From: an uncultured Bacteroidales bacterium | GTDB lineage: Bacteria; Bacteroidota; Bacteroidia; Bacteroidales; WCHB1-69 | Length of the DNA stretch: 47,712 nucleotides | Assembly (NCBI GenBank): GCA_905233585.1 | Contig: CAJOFD010000011.1 | Location: 1 to 47,712 of the forward strand | Direction: 5' to 3' | Shown: one piece after another, positions 15,129 through 23,434 of the stretch | How positions within the stretch are numbered: position 1 is the stretch's first letter | Layout of the letters: each line of letters starts with the position of its first letter | Made by a program: the position numbers and the translations under genes | The notes under the pieces: model-generated | The model's database searches: none | Told to the model about the DNA's origin: nothing | What the model saw: only the letters and a program-made list of their open reading frames with translations

Positions 15129-15782
15129 ATGGTAAAACATCATGTTTTTATTGTAATTATTTTAGTTTTATTAATATGTGGATTAGAAAAAGTATCTGCC
15201 CAGAATAGTAAACAATATAAAAAGGCAGTACAAAAAGAATATAAAGCAAAAATAAAAAAATATACAAGTGAAGGTTGGGCAATTTTTGGAACCTCTCATT
15301 CTTTGGAAGTTGCTTTATTAAAACATTATGAAAAACTTAGTGAGGATGGTATTACAGAAGTTTATGGTACGGCTGTTTCCAGTAATAAAAATATTGGCAA
15401 AGACAAATTGATGATGAGTGCATGTATTTCTTATGCTCAAAAATGTGGTAGTAATATCAAAGGACGTATTGTCGAAGATATGGGTTCCGTTGTATCTTTC
15501 GAGGAACTTGAAGAGTTTGAACATTTTTATGCTGCATACGAAAATAATGTACAAGCACAAATAAAAGGAGAGTTGGTTGCATCGTATAGTATCTATCGCC
15601 CTACAAAAATTAATGGAAAAGATGTTTATGAATTTGAAACATATTATATTGTAGATGAAACTGCTGCGTCAAAAGCACGAATCCGTGCTTTTCAAAATGC
15701 CATAAAAGAATCTGCAGTAGCTCAAAAATATGCAGAGATGATTTCCAAATTTATAGAAGAAGGTAATTCTATTAATGAGTAA
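15129..15782 (+). CDS. Conserved secreted Bacteroidota protein, 217 aa
   Basis: A signal peptide (MVKHHVFIVIILVLLICG..., cut near SAQ at 25) is followed by a Lys-rich stretch (QYKKAVQKEYKAKIKKY), then GWAIFGTSHSLEVALLKHYEK, SACISYAQKCGSNIKGR near 105 and FEHFYAAYENNVQAQIKGEL near 130. I recognise the pattern from uncharacterised Bacteroidota proteins but not a function. It should be periplasmic or outer-membrane associated. It is the first gene of a five-gene plus-strand group and is followed by the LPP20-like gene after 6 nt. Confidence 0.75.
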   Translation: MVKHHVFIVIILVLLICGLEKVSAQNSKQYKKAVQKEYKAKIKKYTSEGWAIFGTSHSLEVALLKHYEKLSEDGITEVYGTAVSSNKNIGKDKLMMSACISYAQKCGSNIKGRIVEDMGSVVSFEELEEFEHFYAAYENNVQAQIKGELVASYSIYRPTKINGKDVYEFETYYIVDETAASKARIRAFQNAIKESAVAQKYAEMISKFIEEGNSINE

Positions 15783-15788
15783 TTTATA

Positions 15789-16853
15789 GTGAAAACTATA
15801 TTATTGTCTTTTCTAATAATCTTGCCTTTTTGTGCAATCTCACAAATATTTCCAAATTGGTGGGAAACAAATAGTCGTCAAATACATTATCCGCAACATG
15901 AATGGTATTATGGATTTGTAAAAGGAGAACAGCAACCGAAAGAAACCCTTGAAAATGCTTATGCTCGTCTTAAAACAGATGCTCGGGTAGAAGCGATATC
16001 AAGTATTCGTATGTATATAGAAAAGGAAATATCAAATAATAATCGTAGTGAATTATTACAGACCTCTTCACAATTTGAAGAAAGAATAACAGAGATTTTT
16101 GAAACGAGAACACGTATAAATGTTGAAATGGACATACCAAATCTGAAAATTGAAGTATGGCAAAATCCCAAAACAAATGAAATAGGGGCTTTTGCCTATG
16201 TGTCACGTAATGATTTAATCCGAAAAATAGAAAAACAAATTGCTGTTACTCAAACAAAAATAGATTTAACATTGAGTCATATAAATGAAATGATAAAATT
16301 GGGGCAAAAATTAAATGCTCGCAATGCCACATCAAATATTTTGACTTTGTTTGCCGAAGTGGAACAAGCACAAAAACTTTTGCTTGCAATCAGTGATGAC
16401 ATAGAAATTTTAGGGTTAACAGAAATGAATGTACAACAACAAAAATTACTGCAAATTTGTAATACACTTCAACATGGACTTAAATTGTATATACAATGTA
16501 CAGCTATATTACAAGAAAATCCTTTTTCAAGTTTTCAAAAAGAATTACAGGCAAGTTTATCTGATTTAGGTTGTGAATTTGTTAAACAAGCAGAAGAGGC
16601 AGATTGGTCTATATACATAAATGCAAAATCAAGAGCATATAAGAAATCGGATTTTGAAGGAATATCAATGTATATTTCGTATGTAGATGCGGATTTAAGT
16701 GTTGATAAGCAAATAACAACCCAACGCGTTTATGAAAACGAGTTTCATCAAAAAGGCACTCACACAAATGGATACAAAGAAGCGGCAAGTAGTGCTTACA
16801 AAAACCTTGTCAAAAATATATCAGAATCACTAAAAAATGTAATTAATGAATAA
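15789..16853 (+). CDS. LPP20-like envelope protein, 354 aa
   Basis: The gene begins with GTG 15789 (read as Met) and has a signal peptide (MKTILLSFLIILPFCAIS, then QIFPNWW). The segment after it, FPNWWET ... HEWYYGFVKGEQQPKETLENAYARLKTDARVEAISSI, resembles the start of LPP20/FlgO-region proteins, in which a short helix of repeated Ala precedes a beta domain. Residues about 150-230 are helical and probably coiled coil. A second beta-rich part follows near 250-330 (DWSIYINAKSRAYKKSD). It overlaps the next gene by 8 nt, implying translational coupling. Role is inferred as envelope assembly; unproven. Confidence 0.65.
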   Translation: MKTILLSFLIILPFCAISQIFPNWWETNSRQIHYPQHEWYYGFVKGEQQPKETLENAYARLKTDARVEAISSIRMYIEKEISNNNRSELLQTSSQFEERITEIFETRTRINVEMDIPNLKIEVWQNPKTNEIGAFAYVSRNDLIRKIEKQIAVTQTKIDLTLSHINEMIKLGQKLNARNATSNILTLFAEVEQAQKLLLAISDDIEILGLTEMNVQQQKLLQICNTLQHGLKLYIQCTAILQENPFSSFQKELQASLSDLGCEFVKQAEEADWSIYINAKSRAYKKSDFEGISMYISYVDADLSVDKQITTQRVYENEFHQKGTHTNGYKEAASSAYKNLVKNISESLKNVINE

Positions 16854-18123
16854 AACTATTTGTTTAAGATTGATTCGCAGATTTTTCCTAAATATAAAAA
16901 TAAGGTGTATTTTCTTTTCTTTTCTTTTGTTTCCTATTGTGTTGGCTTCACAAACTCTAAAAAAAGTAGCAGTAATGGAAACAAAAAAAGTAACAACAAC
17001 TGTTACTGATTTTCAGGCAAATATGGTAAGAGGAGGCATGGAAACAGCAGTCTCTAACACAGATGGTTATATTGCTTATGATAGGAGTGCTTTTGATGCT
17101 ATTATGCAAGAACATAAATTTCAAAGATCTGGTGCTGTCAATGAGTCTGAAATAAAAAATTTAGGAGAAATGGCAGGTGTTCAATACGTACTTGTAACGG
17201 AAGCAAGCGTAGAAGATGGATATATGTTTATTCTCGCTAAGATTCTTGATGTGGAAACGGGAAGATATGATAATTCTTATGATGTTTTATGTGAAGTTAA
17301 TCCTATGGAAATAAAAAAAGCTTGTGGGGAACTTGGCAGGAAATTATTTGGAAAACAAATAGTAATTAATGACAATAAAAGTAAAGAAATTGTTTCTGAT
17401 AAAAAAACTACTACCAATTCAGAAATAATAGAGATAAAAATTGGCAATGTCAGTTTTGAAATGGTAAAAGTAGAAGCAGGTACTTTTGTAATGGGTTGTT
17501 CTTCAGAACAAGGAGAAGATTGCGACAGCGATGAATCTCCATATCAGAAAGTAATAATAAGCAAAGATTTCTATATTGGCAAATATGAAGTAACACAAGA
17601 ATTATGGGAAACAATAATGGGCAAAAATCCAAGTAAGTTTATTGATTCAGACAATCCTGTAGAAATGGTTACATGGAAAGAATGTGTTACTTTTTGTTCT
17701 GAATTAAGTCGGATTACAGGGAAATATTTTCGTTTACCAACAGAAGCAGAATGGGAATATGCTGCTCGCGGGGGTCAAAAAGCAACATCTTCTAAATATG
17801 CAGGGAGTTCTTTTTATGATAATGTTGCGTGGTGTTCGGATAATAGCAAATCCAAAACCCATTCAGTTGGACAAAAATCTCCTAATGAATTATATATATA
17901 TGATATGAGTGGAAATGTTTGGGAATGGTGTTATGATTGGTATGGAGGATATTCTGGAGAAATCCAAACTGATCCTATAGGACCTAATTTCGGGCAATAT
18001 CGTATTATCCGTGGTGGTTCTTGGTATGAAAATGGAACAAGTTGTAGAGTTTCTAATAGAAAAACTTTTAATCCTGCAATTGGTTATTATGATATAGGAT
18101 TAAGAATAGTATTAGTTTTGTGA
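16846..18123 (+). CDS. CsgG-like domain fused to SUMF1/formylglycine-enzyme-like domain
   Basis: After a long signal segment (cut near LAS-Q at about 36) residues 40-160 look like the CsgG/LpoB fold (LKKVAVMETKK, GGMETAVSN, AYDRSAFDAIMQEHKFQ, LGEMAGVQYVLVTEASVEDG). Residues about 200-425 form a SUMF1-like domain: FVMGCSSEQGED, FYIGKYEVTQELWETIMG, RLPTEAEWEYAARGG, MSGNVWEWCYDWYG, IIRGGSWYENG. The catalytic Cys pair of true formylglycine-generating enzymes is not evident (only one Cys, in TSCRVSNR), so a binding or structural role is more likely. It overlaps the preceding gene by 8 nt. Confidence 0.8.
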   Translation: MNKTICLRLIRRFFLNIKIRCIFFSFLLFPIVLASQTLKKVAVMETKKVTTTVTDFQANMVRGGMETAVSNTDGYIAYDRSAFDAIMQEHKFQRSGAVNESEIKNLGEMAGVQYVLVTEASVEDGYMFILAKILDVETGRYDNSYDVLCEVNPMEIKKACGELGRKLFGKQIVINDNKSKEIVSDKKTTTNSEIIEIKIGNVSFEMVKVEAGTFVMGCSSEQGEDCDSDESPYQKVIISKDFYIGKYEVTQELWETIMGKNPSKFIDSDNPVEMVTWKECVTFCSELSRITGKYFRLPTEAEWEYAARGGQKATSSKYAGSSFYDNVAWCSDNSKSKTHSVGQKSPNELYIYDMSGNVWEWCYDWYGGYSGEIQTDPIGPNFGQYRIIRGGSWYENGTSCRVSNRKTFNPAIGYYDIGLRIVLVL

Positions 18124-18274
18124 GTTTTAAATTAAAAATAATATATCAATGGATTATTTAGGCTGTCCACCTATTGTTTTTCTGTATTTAAACTAAAAAA
18201 TATAGCGAGAGTGTCCGAAAAGCGTTACGAGTAGGAAATTTAATAGAGTTTTAATTTTAATAAAAAGTAAGAAA

Positions 18275-18868
18275 ATGAAAAGTTCAAATTTGACAAAGAA
18301 AAGTTTAATTGTTGCATCATTATTTGTAATGACAATATTTGTTTTTAGTTCATGTACAACTACTTTGACGACTGCATATACAAGGACACTTGAGCCTGTA
18401 CATGAACGTATAATGGCGGATATAGATGTGAAGGGAGAAAAAGTAGTAGGTACTTATAGTGGATATGCTGGCTCCGATATGGAAAGTGTAAAAGGGAATG
18501 CCGTTTACAATGCCCTTGCTAATGGGACAAAAGGAGATTTGTTGGTTGCTCCACAATATGAAATTGTTAAAGAAGTTTCAAGTAAAGGTATGACTTCAAC
18601 AATTAAAGTAACAGTAGTAGGTTACCCTGCTTTTTATAGAAATTTCCGTCCTGTTCCTAAGGTTGCCGGTTATGATTTTAAGGAATTTGCTCCACAAAAT
18701 CCTTTTGTAATCATGACAAAAGACAAAGATGGCAATTTTTTGGAATATAAGGTTTTCGGCTCTAATGGTCTTGAATCGGACATGGATGCAGAATCGGATA
18801 TAGTAATTAGAGTGGATAAGAAAATAGAAAGTAAAAAGATGTTAAAAAAAGAAGAAACAAAAAAATAA
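18275..18868 (+). CDS. Conserved SPII lipoprotein, 197 aa
   Basis: A lipobox ends at Cys27 (VFSSC) and is followed by TTTLTTAYTRTLEPVHERIMADIDVKG. The mature domain is beta-rich (VVGTYSGYAG, GDLLVAPQYEI, STIKVTVVGYPAFYRNFRPV). Similar small lipoproteins occur across Bacteroidota, without assigned function as far as I know. The acidic and Lys-rich C-terminus is probably disordered. It lies 150 nt after the CsgG/SUMF1 gene; I see no promoter or terminator between them, so operon membership is likely. Confidence 0.7.
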   Translation: MKSSNLTKKSLIVASLFVMTIFVFSSCTTTLTTAYTRTLEPVHERIMADIDVKGEKVVGTYSGYAGSDMESVKGNAVYNALANGTKGDLLVAPQYEIVKEVSSKGMTSTIKVTVVGYPAFYRNFRPVPKVAGYDFKEFAPQNPFVIMTKDKDGNFLEYKVFGSNGLESDMDAESDIVIRVDKKIESKKMLKKEETKK

Positions 18869-18900
18869 ACAATGTTTCATCTTTTAACGATTTCTGGTTT

Positions 18901-18930
18901 TATGGGACACTTAAATTGTTGTGTCCCATA
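18901..18930. terminator. 10-bp hairpin between two envelope genes
   Basis: TATGGGACAC (18901-18910) pairs perfectly with GTGTCCCATA (18921-18930) around a 10-nt loop. There is no T-run, so it may be a processing or stability element rather than a terminator. Confidence 0.4.
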
Positions 18931-18967
18931 AAATTTGAAAATAAATATTAATAAAAACATAAAAATT

Positions 18968-19993
18968 ATGCAAAGTATTAATTTTAGGAAATTTATCCCT
19001 TTAATTGTAACAATGATGTTTTATTTGATTTGGGGTAATGGTATTATTTCCGCACAGAATGATGCCAACAATTTGGCTGTATACGTTACAGGTACACAAA
19101 ACGATCAAAAACTATCTATTTCATTGCAAAGTATGGTGGAAAATAGAACAATTATAAAACTTAGCACCGAAGAAAATTTTCATTTGATTGAGCGTTATAG
19201 TGAATTTATAAAACAGATTCAAAATGAACAAACTTCTGGATACGTGTCAGATGGAAAAATTGCAGAAGTTGGGTTAAATTGCGGGGCAAAGAAAATTTGC
19301 GTAGTGAATGTTACTATCAATAACAAGTATTTGTATATTAATGCACGAATGGTTGATGTTGTTGAAAAAAACACCGTTAAATCGGCTGTTGCTGAACTGA
19401 AAAATTATAATTCTATACCTCAGTTAACCCAAATATTGGATACTGCATTAAACAATATGCTTGCATCAACACCACAAGCTGTCCAAAATACTGTACCTAT
19501 AGCACAAAAGGAAACAACAACAGATAAAAATTCTTCAAAAGTAACAGGAGGAGTAACAAAATCACAAAAAGTTCCTCAAAAACCCGCTGAAATAGTCGGT
19601 AATAACACTAAGGCAGATATGGATGTTTATATGAAGCGACTGAGGAAAGAGAAAGGCGGATTTTTGGATATGAATAGTTTGGCTTATCAAGAATATTCAA
19701 AATATCATAAAAAAGGAGTTGCAGGAGGAATATGTCTTGGGATGTTTAGTCCTGTGTTTATAACAGGTGTGATGATGAGCATATTCGATTTCTATATTTC
19801 AGGGGCTGTTCTTACAGGAGCAGGTGTTGCCTTGCTAATAAGTGGTATAGTAGAATTAGGAACAAGGAACAAGCATTTGCAAAAGAGTTATCAATATTAT
19901 ATTGGCAAAGAAAAGAAAACCGCTACCCTTAGTGTTCATCCCTATTTCGGTTTCAATAACACGATAGGTACAGGGCTTACATTGCGGTTTTAG
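18968..19993 (+). CDS. CsgG-like membrane protein, 341 aa
   Basis: ATG 18968 gives a signal segment (about residues 5-30, ending IISAQ). Residues 35-150 look like a divergent CsgG/LpoB-type domain (NNLAVYVTG, LSISLQSMVENRTII, FHLIERYSEFIKQI, GLNCGAKKICVVNVTINN, YINARMVDVVE). A Ser/Thr/Lys-rich linker (about 160-215) is followed by two membrane-spanning or hydrophobic segments around 240-290 (GGICLGMFSPVFITGVMM; ISGAVLTGAGVALLISGI). The C-terminus resembles an outer-membrane strand (SVHPYFGFNN ... LTLRF). It closes the five-gene group; a terminator follows at 20040. Confidence 0.65.
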   Translation: MQSINFRKFIPLIVTMMFYLIWGNGIISAQNDANNLAVYVTGTQNDQKLSISLQSMVENRTIIKLSTEENFHLIERYSEFIKQIQNEQTSGYVSDGKIAEVGLNCGAKKICVVNVTINNKYLYINARMVDVVEKNTVKSAVAELKNYNSIPQLTQILDTALNNMLASTPQAVQNTVPIAQKETTTDKNSSKVTGGVTKSQKVPQKPAEIVGNNTKADMDVYMKRLRKEKGGFLDMNSLAYQEYSKYHKKGVAGGICLGMFSPVFITGVMMSIFDFYISGAVLTGAGVALLISGIVELGTRNKHLQKSYQYYIGKEKKTATLSVHPYFGFNNTIGTGLTLRF

Positions 19994-20039
19994 CAATAGA
20001 GTTCTATATTTTTTCATAAAAACATTCTAAACTCAAACC

Positions 20040-20062
20040 AAGCCGACAGAAAATGTCGGCTT
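20040..20062 (+). terminator. Intrinsic terminator after the envelope operon
   Basis: AAGCCGACA (20040-20048), a 5-nt loop, TGTCGGCTT (20054-20062), then ATTTTAT. A perfect 9-bp stem. Confidence 0.75.
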
Positions 20063-20132
20063 ATTTTATAAAATTACATATAAAATCCGTTGGTGGAATT
20101 AAAGAAACGTGTTTAAATTTGTCAACATTGGA

Positions 20133-20177
20133 ATTTTTGTACAAATCTAAAGTTCAACTTTAGATTTGTACAAAAAT
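20133..20177. repeat. 45-bp perfect palindrome (22-bp arms, one central C)
   Basis: The 22 bases 20133-20154 are the exact reverse complement of 20156-20177, with only C20155 between. Pairing ends at both edges. The arms contain TTTGTACAAA-like and TCTAAAGTT words. It lies in the 300-bp gap before the C1 peptidase gene. Confidence 0.9.
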
Positions 20178-20252
20178 AGTATAATTTTTTGAAATAGCAA
20201 TAAAGTTTGTATAGAAAAAATAAAAAATACCAATAAATAAGAAAAATAATGC

Positions 20253-20260
20253 TAATTTTG
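20253..20260 (+). promoter_or_regulatory. -7 element TAATTTTG of the C1 peptidase gene
   Basis: TAATTTTG followed by CAATC lies 35 nt before the ATG at 20296. No TTTG is found at 19-21 bp. Confidence 0.5.
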
Positions 20261-20295
20261 CAATCTGAAAACAGAAATTTATAAACAAATATAAT

Positions 20296-21432
20296 ATGAA
20301 TATACTGAAAAGATTGGCAACCATAGCTTTGTTGTTAGGTGCAGGCAGTATGGTTTTTGCACAGGAAACGGAAAAGAAAGACGTTTATCAAATTACCGAT
20401 GTTGTTACAGTAAAACATACTCCTGTTGACAATCAAGGGAGTTCCGGAACTTGTTGGTGTTTTGCCGGCACAGGTTTGGTAGAAGCCGAAATTTTGCGTA
20501 AATACGGCAAAGAGTTCAATTTGTCGGAAATGTTTTTTGTCCGTAATGTTTGGACAGACAAAATAGTGAAATATGTAAAAATGCATGGCTGTACAAGTCT
20601 TAGTCAGGGAGGAGAGGTTTGTGATGTATTTTATGCCTTGAACAAACATGGTATGGTACCGGAAACAGACTATACTGGTAAGGTTATAGGTGAAACCCGC
20701 CACATGCACAATGAAATGAACGAAGTGATTACAAACTTTGCCAAGTCCATTACCAAACGCAGCAATGGTCGGTTGACACCCAATTGGCAAAATCTTTTGC
20801 CAAGCATTTTTGATGTTTATCTGGGAGAAGTGCCGGAAACGTTCACCGTTGACGGAAAAAAATATACCCCCAAAACATTTGCAGAAGCCTATCCACTTCC
20901 TTGGGAAGAATATTTGGAAATAGCCTCTTTTACAGACCAACCTTACAATAAACAATTTATGGTGGAAATACCTGACAATTGGACATGGACACCTGCTTAT
21001 AATGTGGAATTTGATGCTTTGATGCAAGCCTTGGACTATGCTCTTGAACATGGATTTGCAGTAGGTTGGGCTCAAGATGTCAGCGACAAAGGTTTTTCCC
21101 GTCAGCATGGTCTTGGTATTGTTCCGGAAAATATTGAAAGCGAAAAACTTTGGAAAGAAATAGTTCCTGAAAAACAAATTACCGCAGCAGATCATCAAAA
21201 AGCCTTTGACAATTGGGAAATAACCGATGACCATTCTATGCTGATAGTAGGTATTGCCAAAGACCAAAATGGGAATAAATATTATAAAATAAAAAATTCT
21301 TGGGGAGAAGCAGGTCCATACAATGGTTATTGGTATTGTTCTGATGCTTATGTCCGTTTGCATACCGTTTTCTTCACTTTGCACAAAGATGCTTTATCTA
21401 AAGATATGAAGAAAAATTTGCAGATAAAATAA
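20296..21432 (+). CDS. C1-family cysteine peptidase (bleomycin hydrolase/aminopeptidase C-like)
   Basis: The 378-aa protein has a signal peptide (MNILKRLATIALLLGAGSMVFAQ), so unlike cytoplasmic PepC it is exported. Papain-type catalytic residues are visible: Gln47 and Cys53 (DNQGSSGTCWCFAG), His313 (DDHSMLIVG) and Asn334 (KIKNSWGE). The large insert between Cys and His, with NLSEMFFVRN and SLSQGGEVCDVFYAL, is typical of the bleomycin-hydrolase branch. It should hydrolyse peptides in the periplasm. It is a single-gene unit between a terminated operon and ssb. Confidence 0.9.
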   Translation: MNILKRLATIALLLGAGSMVFAQETEKKDVYQITDVVTVKHTPVDNQGSSGTCWCFAGTGLVEAEILRKYGKEFNLSEMFFVRNVWTDKIVKYVKMHGCTSLSQGGEVCDVFYALNKHGMVPETDYTGKVIGETRHMHNEMNEVITNFAKSITKRSNGRLTPNWQNLLPSIFDVYLGEVPETFTVDGKKYTPKTFAEAYPLPWEEYLEIASFTDQPYNKQFMVEIPDNWTWTPAYNVEFDALMQALDYALEHGFAVGWAQDVSDKGFSRQHGLGIVPENIESEKLWKEIVPEKQITAADHQKAFDNWEITDDHSMLIVGIAKDQNGNKYYKIKNSWGEAGPYNGYWYCSDAYVRLHTVFFTLHKDALSKDMKKNLQIK

Positions 21433-21513
21433 AAAAATCACGTTTTGAACAAAAAAAAATTATATCTTCGCATTATAAATAATTTAATTAATAAATAAAA
21501 ATATAACAAGATT

Positions 21514-21948
21514 ATGGCTGGAATAAATAAAGTCATTTTAGTAGGTCATTTAGGACGAGATCCGGAAGTTAGAACAATAGAAAATGGAGCCAAAGTTGCA
21601 CGATTCACGTTGGCTACAACCGAATCGTACAAAGATAAAAATGGGGAAAGAAAAGACAATACCGAATGGCACAATATTGTATGCTGGCGAGGTTTGGCAG
21701 ATATTGCAGAACGATTTCTTAATAAAGGAAAAATGATATATGTAGAAGGCAAACTTCGTACTCGTTCATGGGAAGATAATGGAATAAAAAAATATGCAAC
21801 CGAAATTGTTGCTGATACTTTTACAATGTTGTCTTCTAGTGGAACACAACAAAATACGGCAACTCAACCGGTCGCAGAATCAACAGAAAAAGAACCAAAC
21901 GATTTGCCTCCATTTTTATCAGAAGATGAAGGCGATTTGCCTTTCTAA
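21514..21948 (+). CDS. ssb: Single-stranded DNA-binding protein
   Basis: The 144-aa protein carries the OB fold (NKVILVGHLGRDPEVRTIENG, VARFTLATTESYKDKNGER, TEWHNIVCWRGLADIAE, KGKMIYVEGKLRTRSWED) in the first 105 residues, a Gln/Thr/Glu-rich linker, and the acidic tip DEGDLPF that binds partner proteins. It coats single-stranded DNA in replication and repair. A weak promoter (TATCTTCG at 21463-21470) precedes it. The next gene starts 3 nt after its stop. Confidence 0.95.
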   Translation: MAGINKVILVGHLGRDPEVRTIENGAKVARFTLATTESYKDKNGERKDNTEWHNIVCWRGLADIAERFLNKGKMIYVEGKLRTRSWEDNGIKKYATEIVADTFTMLSSSGTQQNTATQPVAESTEKEPNDLPPFLSEDEGDLPF

Positions 21949-21951
21949 ACA

Positions 21952-22626
21952 ATGATAACTATTGATAATCAAGTTTTTGATTTTTTGCAAAAACTTGAAA
22001 AAAATAATGATAGGAATTGGTTTTCCGCACATAAAGATGAGTATCAACAAGCACGACAAAGTGTTGAAGTGTTTGTTGATGCTTTGATTGATAAAATTGT
22101 ACTCTTTGACAATTCTATTGTTGGTAATAGCGGGAAAAAATGTATTTTCCGCATTTACAGAGATGTGCGTTTTTCTTTGGACAAATCTCCCTATAAAACA
22201 CATTTTGGGGCATTTATTACCCCAGGCGGAAAAAATGTGAATATGGCAGGTTATTATGTTCATATTCAGAATAATAATTCTTGTTTGGCCGCAGGTTTAT
22301 GGTGTCCGGAAAGCAACAATTTGAAAAAAATAAGGCAAGAAATTTATTATGCTCCGGAAGATTTGTTGAATATATTGCAAGAAAAATCTTTTAAAAAAGA
22401 ATGGAAAAACTTATCTTCAGAGGGTATGTTAAAACGTCCGCCCAAAAATTATCCTGCTGATTTTGAACATATAAAATTGTTGAAATATAAGAGTTTTTGT
22501 GCAGACAAAGCCTTAACGAATCAAACTGTTTGCAGCACAGATTTTCTTTCTCTTTGTGAAAAGGCTTTTTGTTCCGCAAAGGATTTGGTAAAATATATGA
22601 ATTATTTACTAAAATTGGAAGATTAA
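21952..22626 (+). CDS. DUF2461-family protein
   Basis: The 224-aa protein shows the DUF2461 signatures: FLQKLEKNNDRNWFSAHKDEY near residue 10, IFRIYRDVRFSLDKSPYKTHFGAFI near 65-90, and AGYYVHIQ near 100. The family is conserved in bacteria without an assigned biochemical function. It is predicted to be cytoplasmic; no signal or membrane segment is seen. It lies 3 nt after ssb and 1 nt before dapD, so all three should be cotranscribed. Confidence 0.88.
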   Translation: MITIDNQVFDFLQKLEKNNDRNWFSAHKDEYQQARQSVEVFVDALIDKIVLFDNSIVGNSGKKCIFRIYRDVRFSLDKSPYKTHFGAFITPGGKNVNMAGYYVHIQNNNSCLAAGLWCPESNNLKKIRQEIYYAPEDLLNILQEKSFKKEWKNLSSEGMLKRPPKNYPADFEHIKLLKYKSFCADKALTNQTVCSTDFLSLCEKAFCSAKDLVKYMNYLLKLED

Positions 22627-22627
22627 A

Positions 22628-23434
22628 ATGGAACAAGTTGTTAATGATATTTGGGCGAATCCGCAATTGTTGCAACGTAAAGAGAATCAAGATATTGTTT
22701 TGTCTATTGTTGATTCTTTGGATAAAGGTTTGTTGCGTGTTGCAGAGCCTCAAGGCGAAATTTGGATAGTTAATGAATGGATAAAAAAGGCTATTTTGTT
22801 GTACTTTCGTATGAAACAAATGGAAAAAATAGAAATAGGTCCTTTTGAATATTATGATAAAATTCCATTAAAGAAAAATTTTGAAAAACAAGGAATTAGA
22901 GTTGTTCCTCCTGCTGTTGCCCGCTATGGTTCTTTTTTGTCAAAAGGTGTTGTTATGATGCCTTCGTATGTTAATATCGGGGCTTATGTGGGAGAAGAAA
23001 CAATGGTTGATACATGGGCAACTGTCGGTTCTTGTGCCCAGATAGGCAGGTCTGTGCATCTTAGTGGAGGTGTTGGAATAGGGGGGGTATTGGAACCCTT
23101 ACAGGCACAACCTGTTATTGTTGAAGACAATTGTTTTATTGGTTCCCGTTGCATTGTTGTCGAAGGGGTTCATTTGCATAAAGGTGTTGTATTAGGTGCA
23201 AATGTTGTTTTGACTCAATCAACAAAAATAATAGATGTTACGGCTTCTAATCCAATAGAATATAAAGGAGAAGTACCTGAAAATTCTGTTGTTATTCCCG
23301 GTTCGTACAAAAGACAATATCCTGCAGGAGAATATAGCGTATCTTGTGCTTTGATTATTGGAAAACGAAAAGAATCAACAGACAGGAAAACTTCTTTGAA
23401 TGAAACGTTAAGAGAATTTAATGTTTCGATTTAA
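22628..23434 (+). CDS. dapD: Tetrahydrodipicolinate N-succinyltransferase
   Basis: DapD transfers succinyl from succinyl-CoA to tetrahydrodipicolinate in the lysine and meso-diaminopimelate pathway. The 268-aa length is right. An N-terminal helical part is followed by a left-handed beta-helix with hexapeptide repeats from about residue 105 (VVMMPSYVNIGAYVGEETMVDTW, GSCAQIGRSVHLSGGVGIGG, DNCFIGSRCIVVEGV). It ends convergently with the HhH gene with a 4-bp overlap, so no terminator separates them. Confidence 0.95.
   Translation: MEQVVNDIWANPQLLQRKENQDIVLSIVDSLDKGLLRVAEPQGEIWIVNEWIKKAILLYFRMKQMEKIEIGPFEYYDKIPLKKNFEKQGIRVVPPAVARYGSFLSKGVVMMPSYVNIGAYVGEETMVDTWATVGSCAQIGRSVHLSGGVGIGGVLEPLQAQPVIVEDNCFIGSRCIVVEGVHLHKGVVLGANVVLTQSTKIIDVTASNPIEYKGEVPENSVVIPGSYKRQYPAGEYSVSCALIIGKRKESTDRKTSLNETLREFNVSI

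Noticed and set aside
20335-21384. A long minus-strand open frame (349 codons) opposite the C1 peptidase
   Set aside because: It is antisense to a gene with complete catalytic motifs and its translation has no family features.
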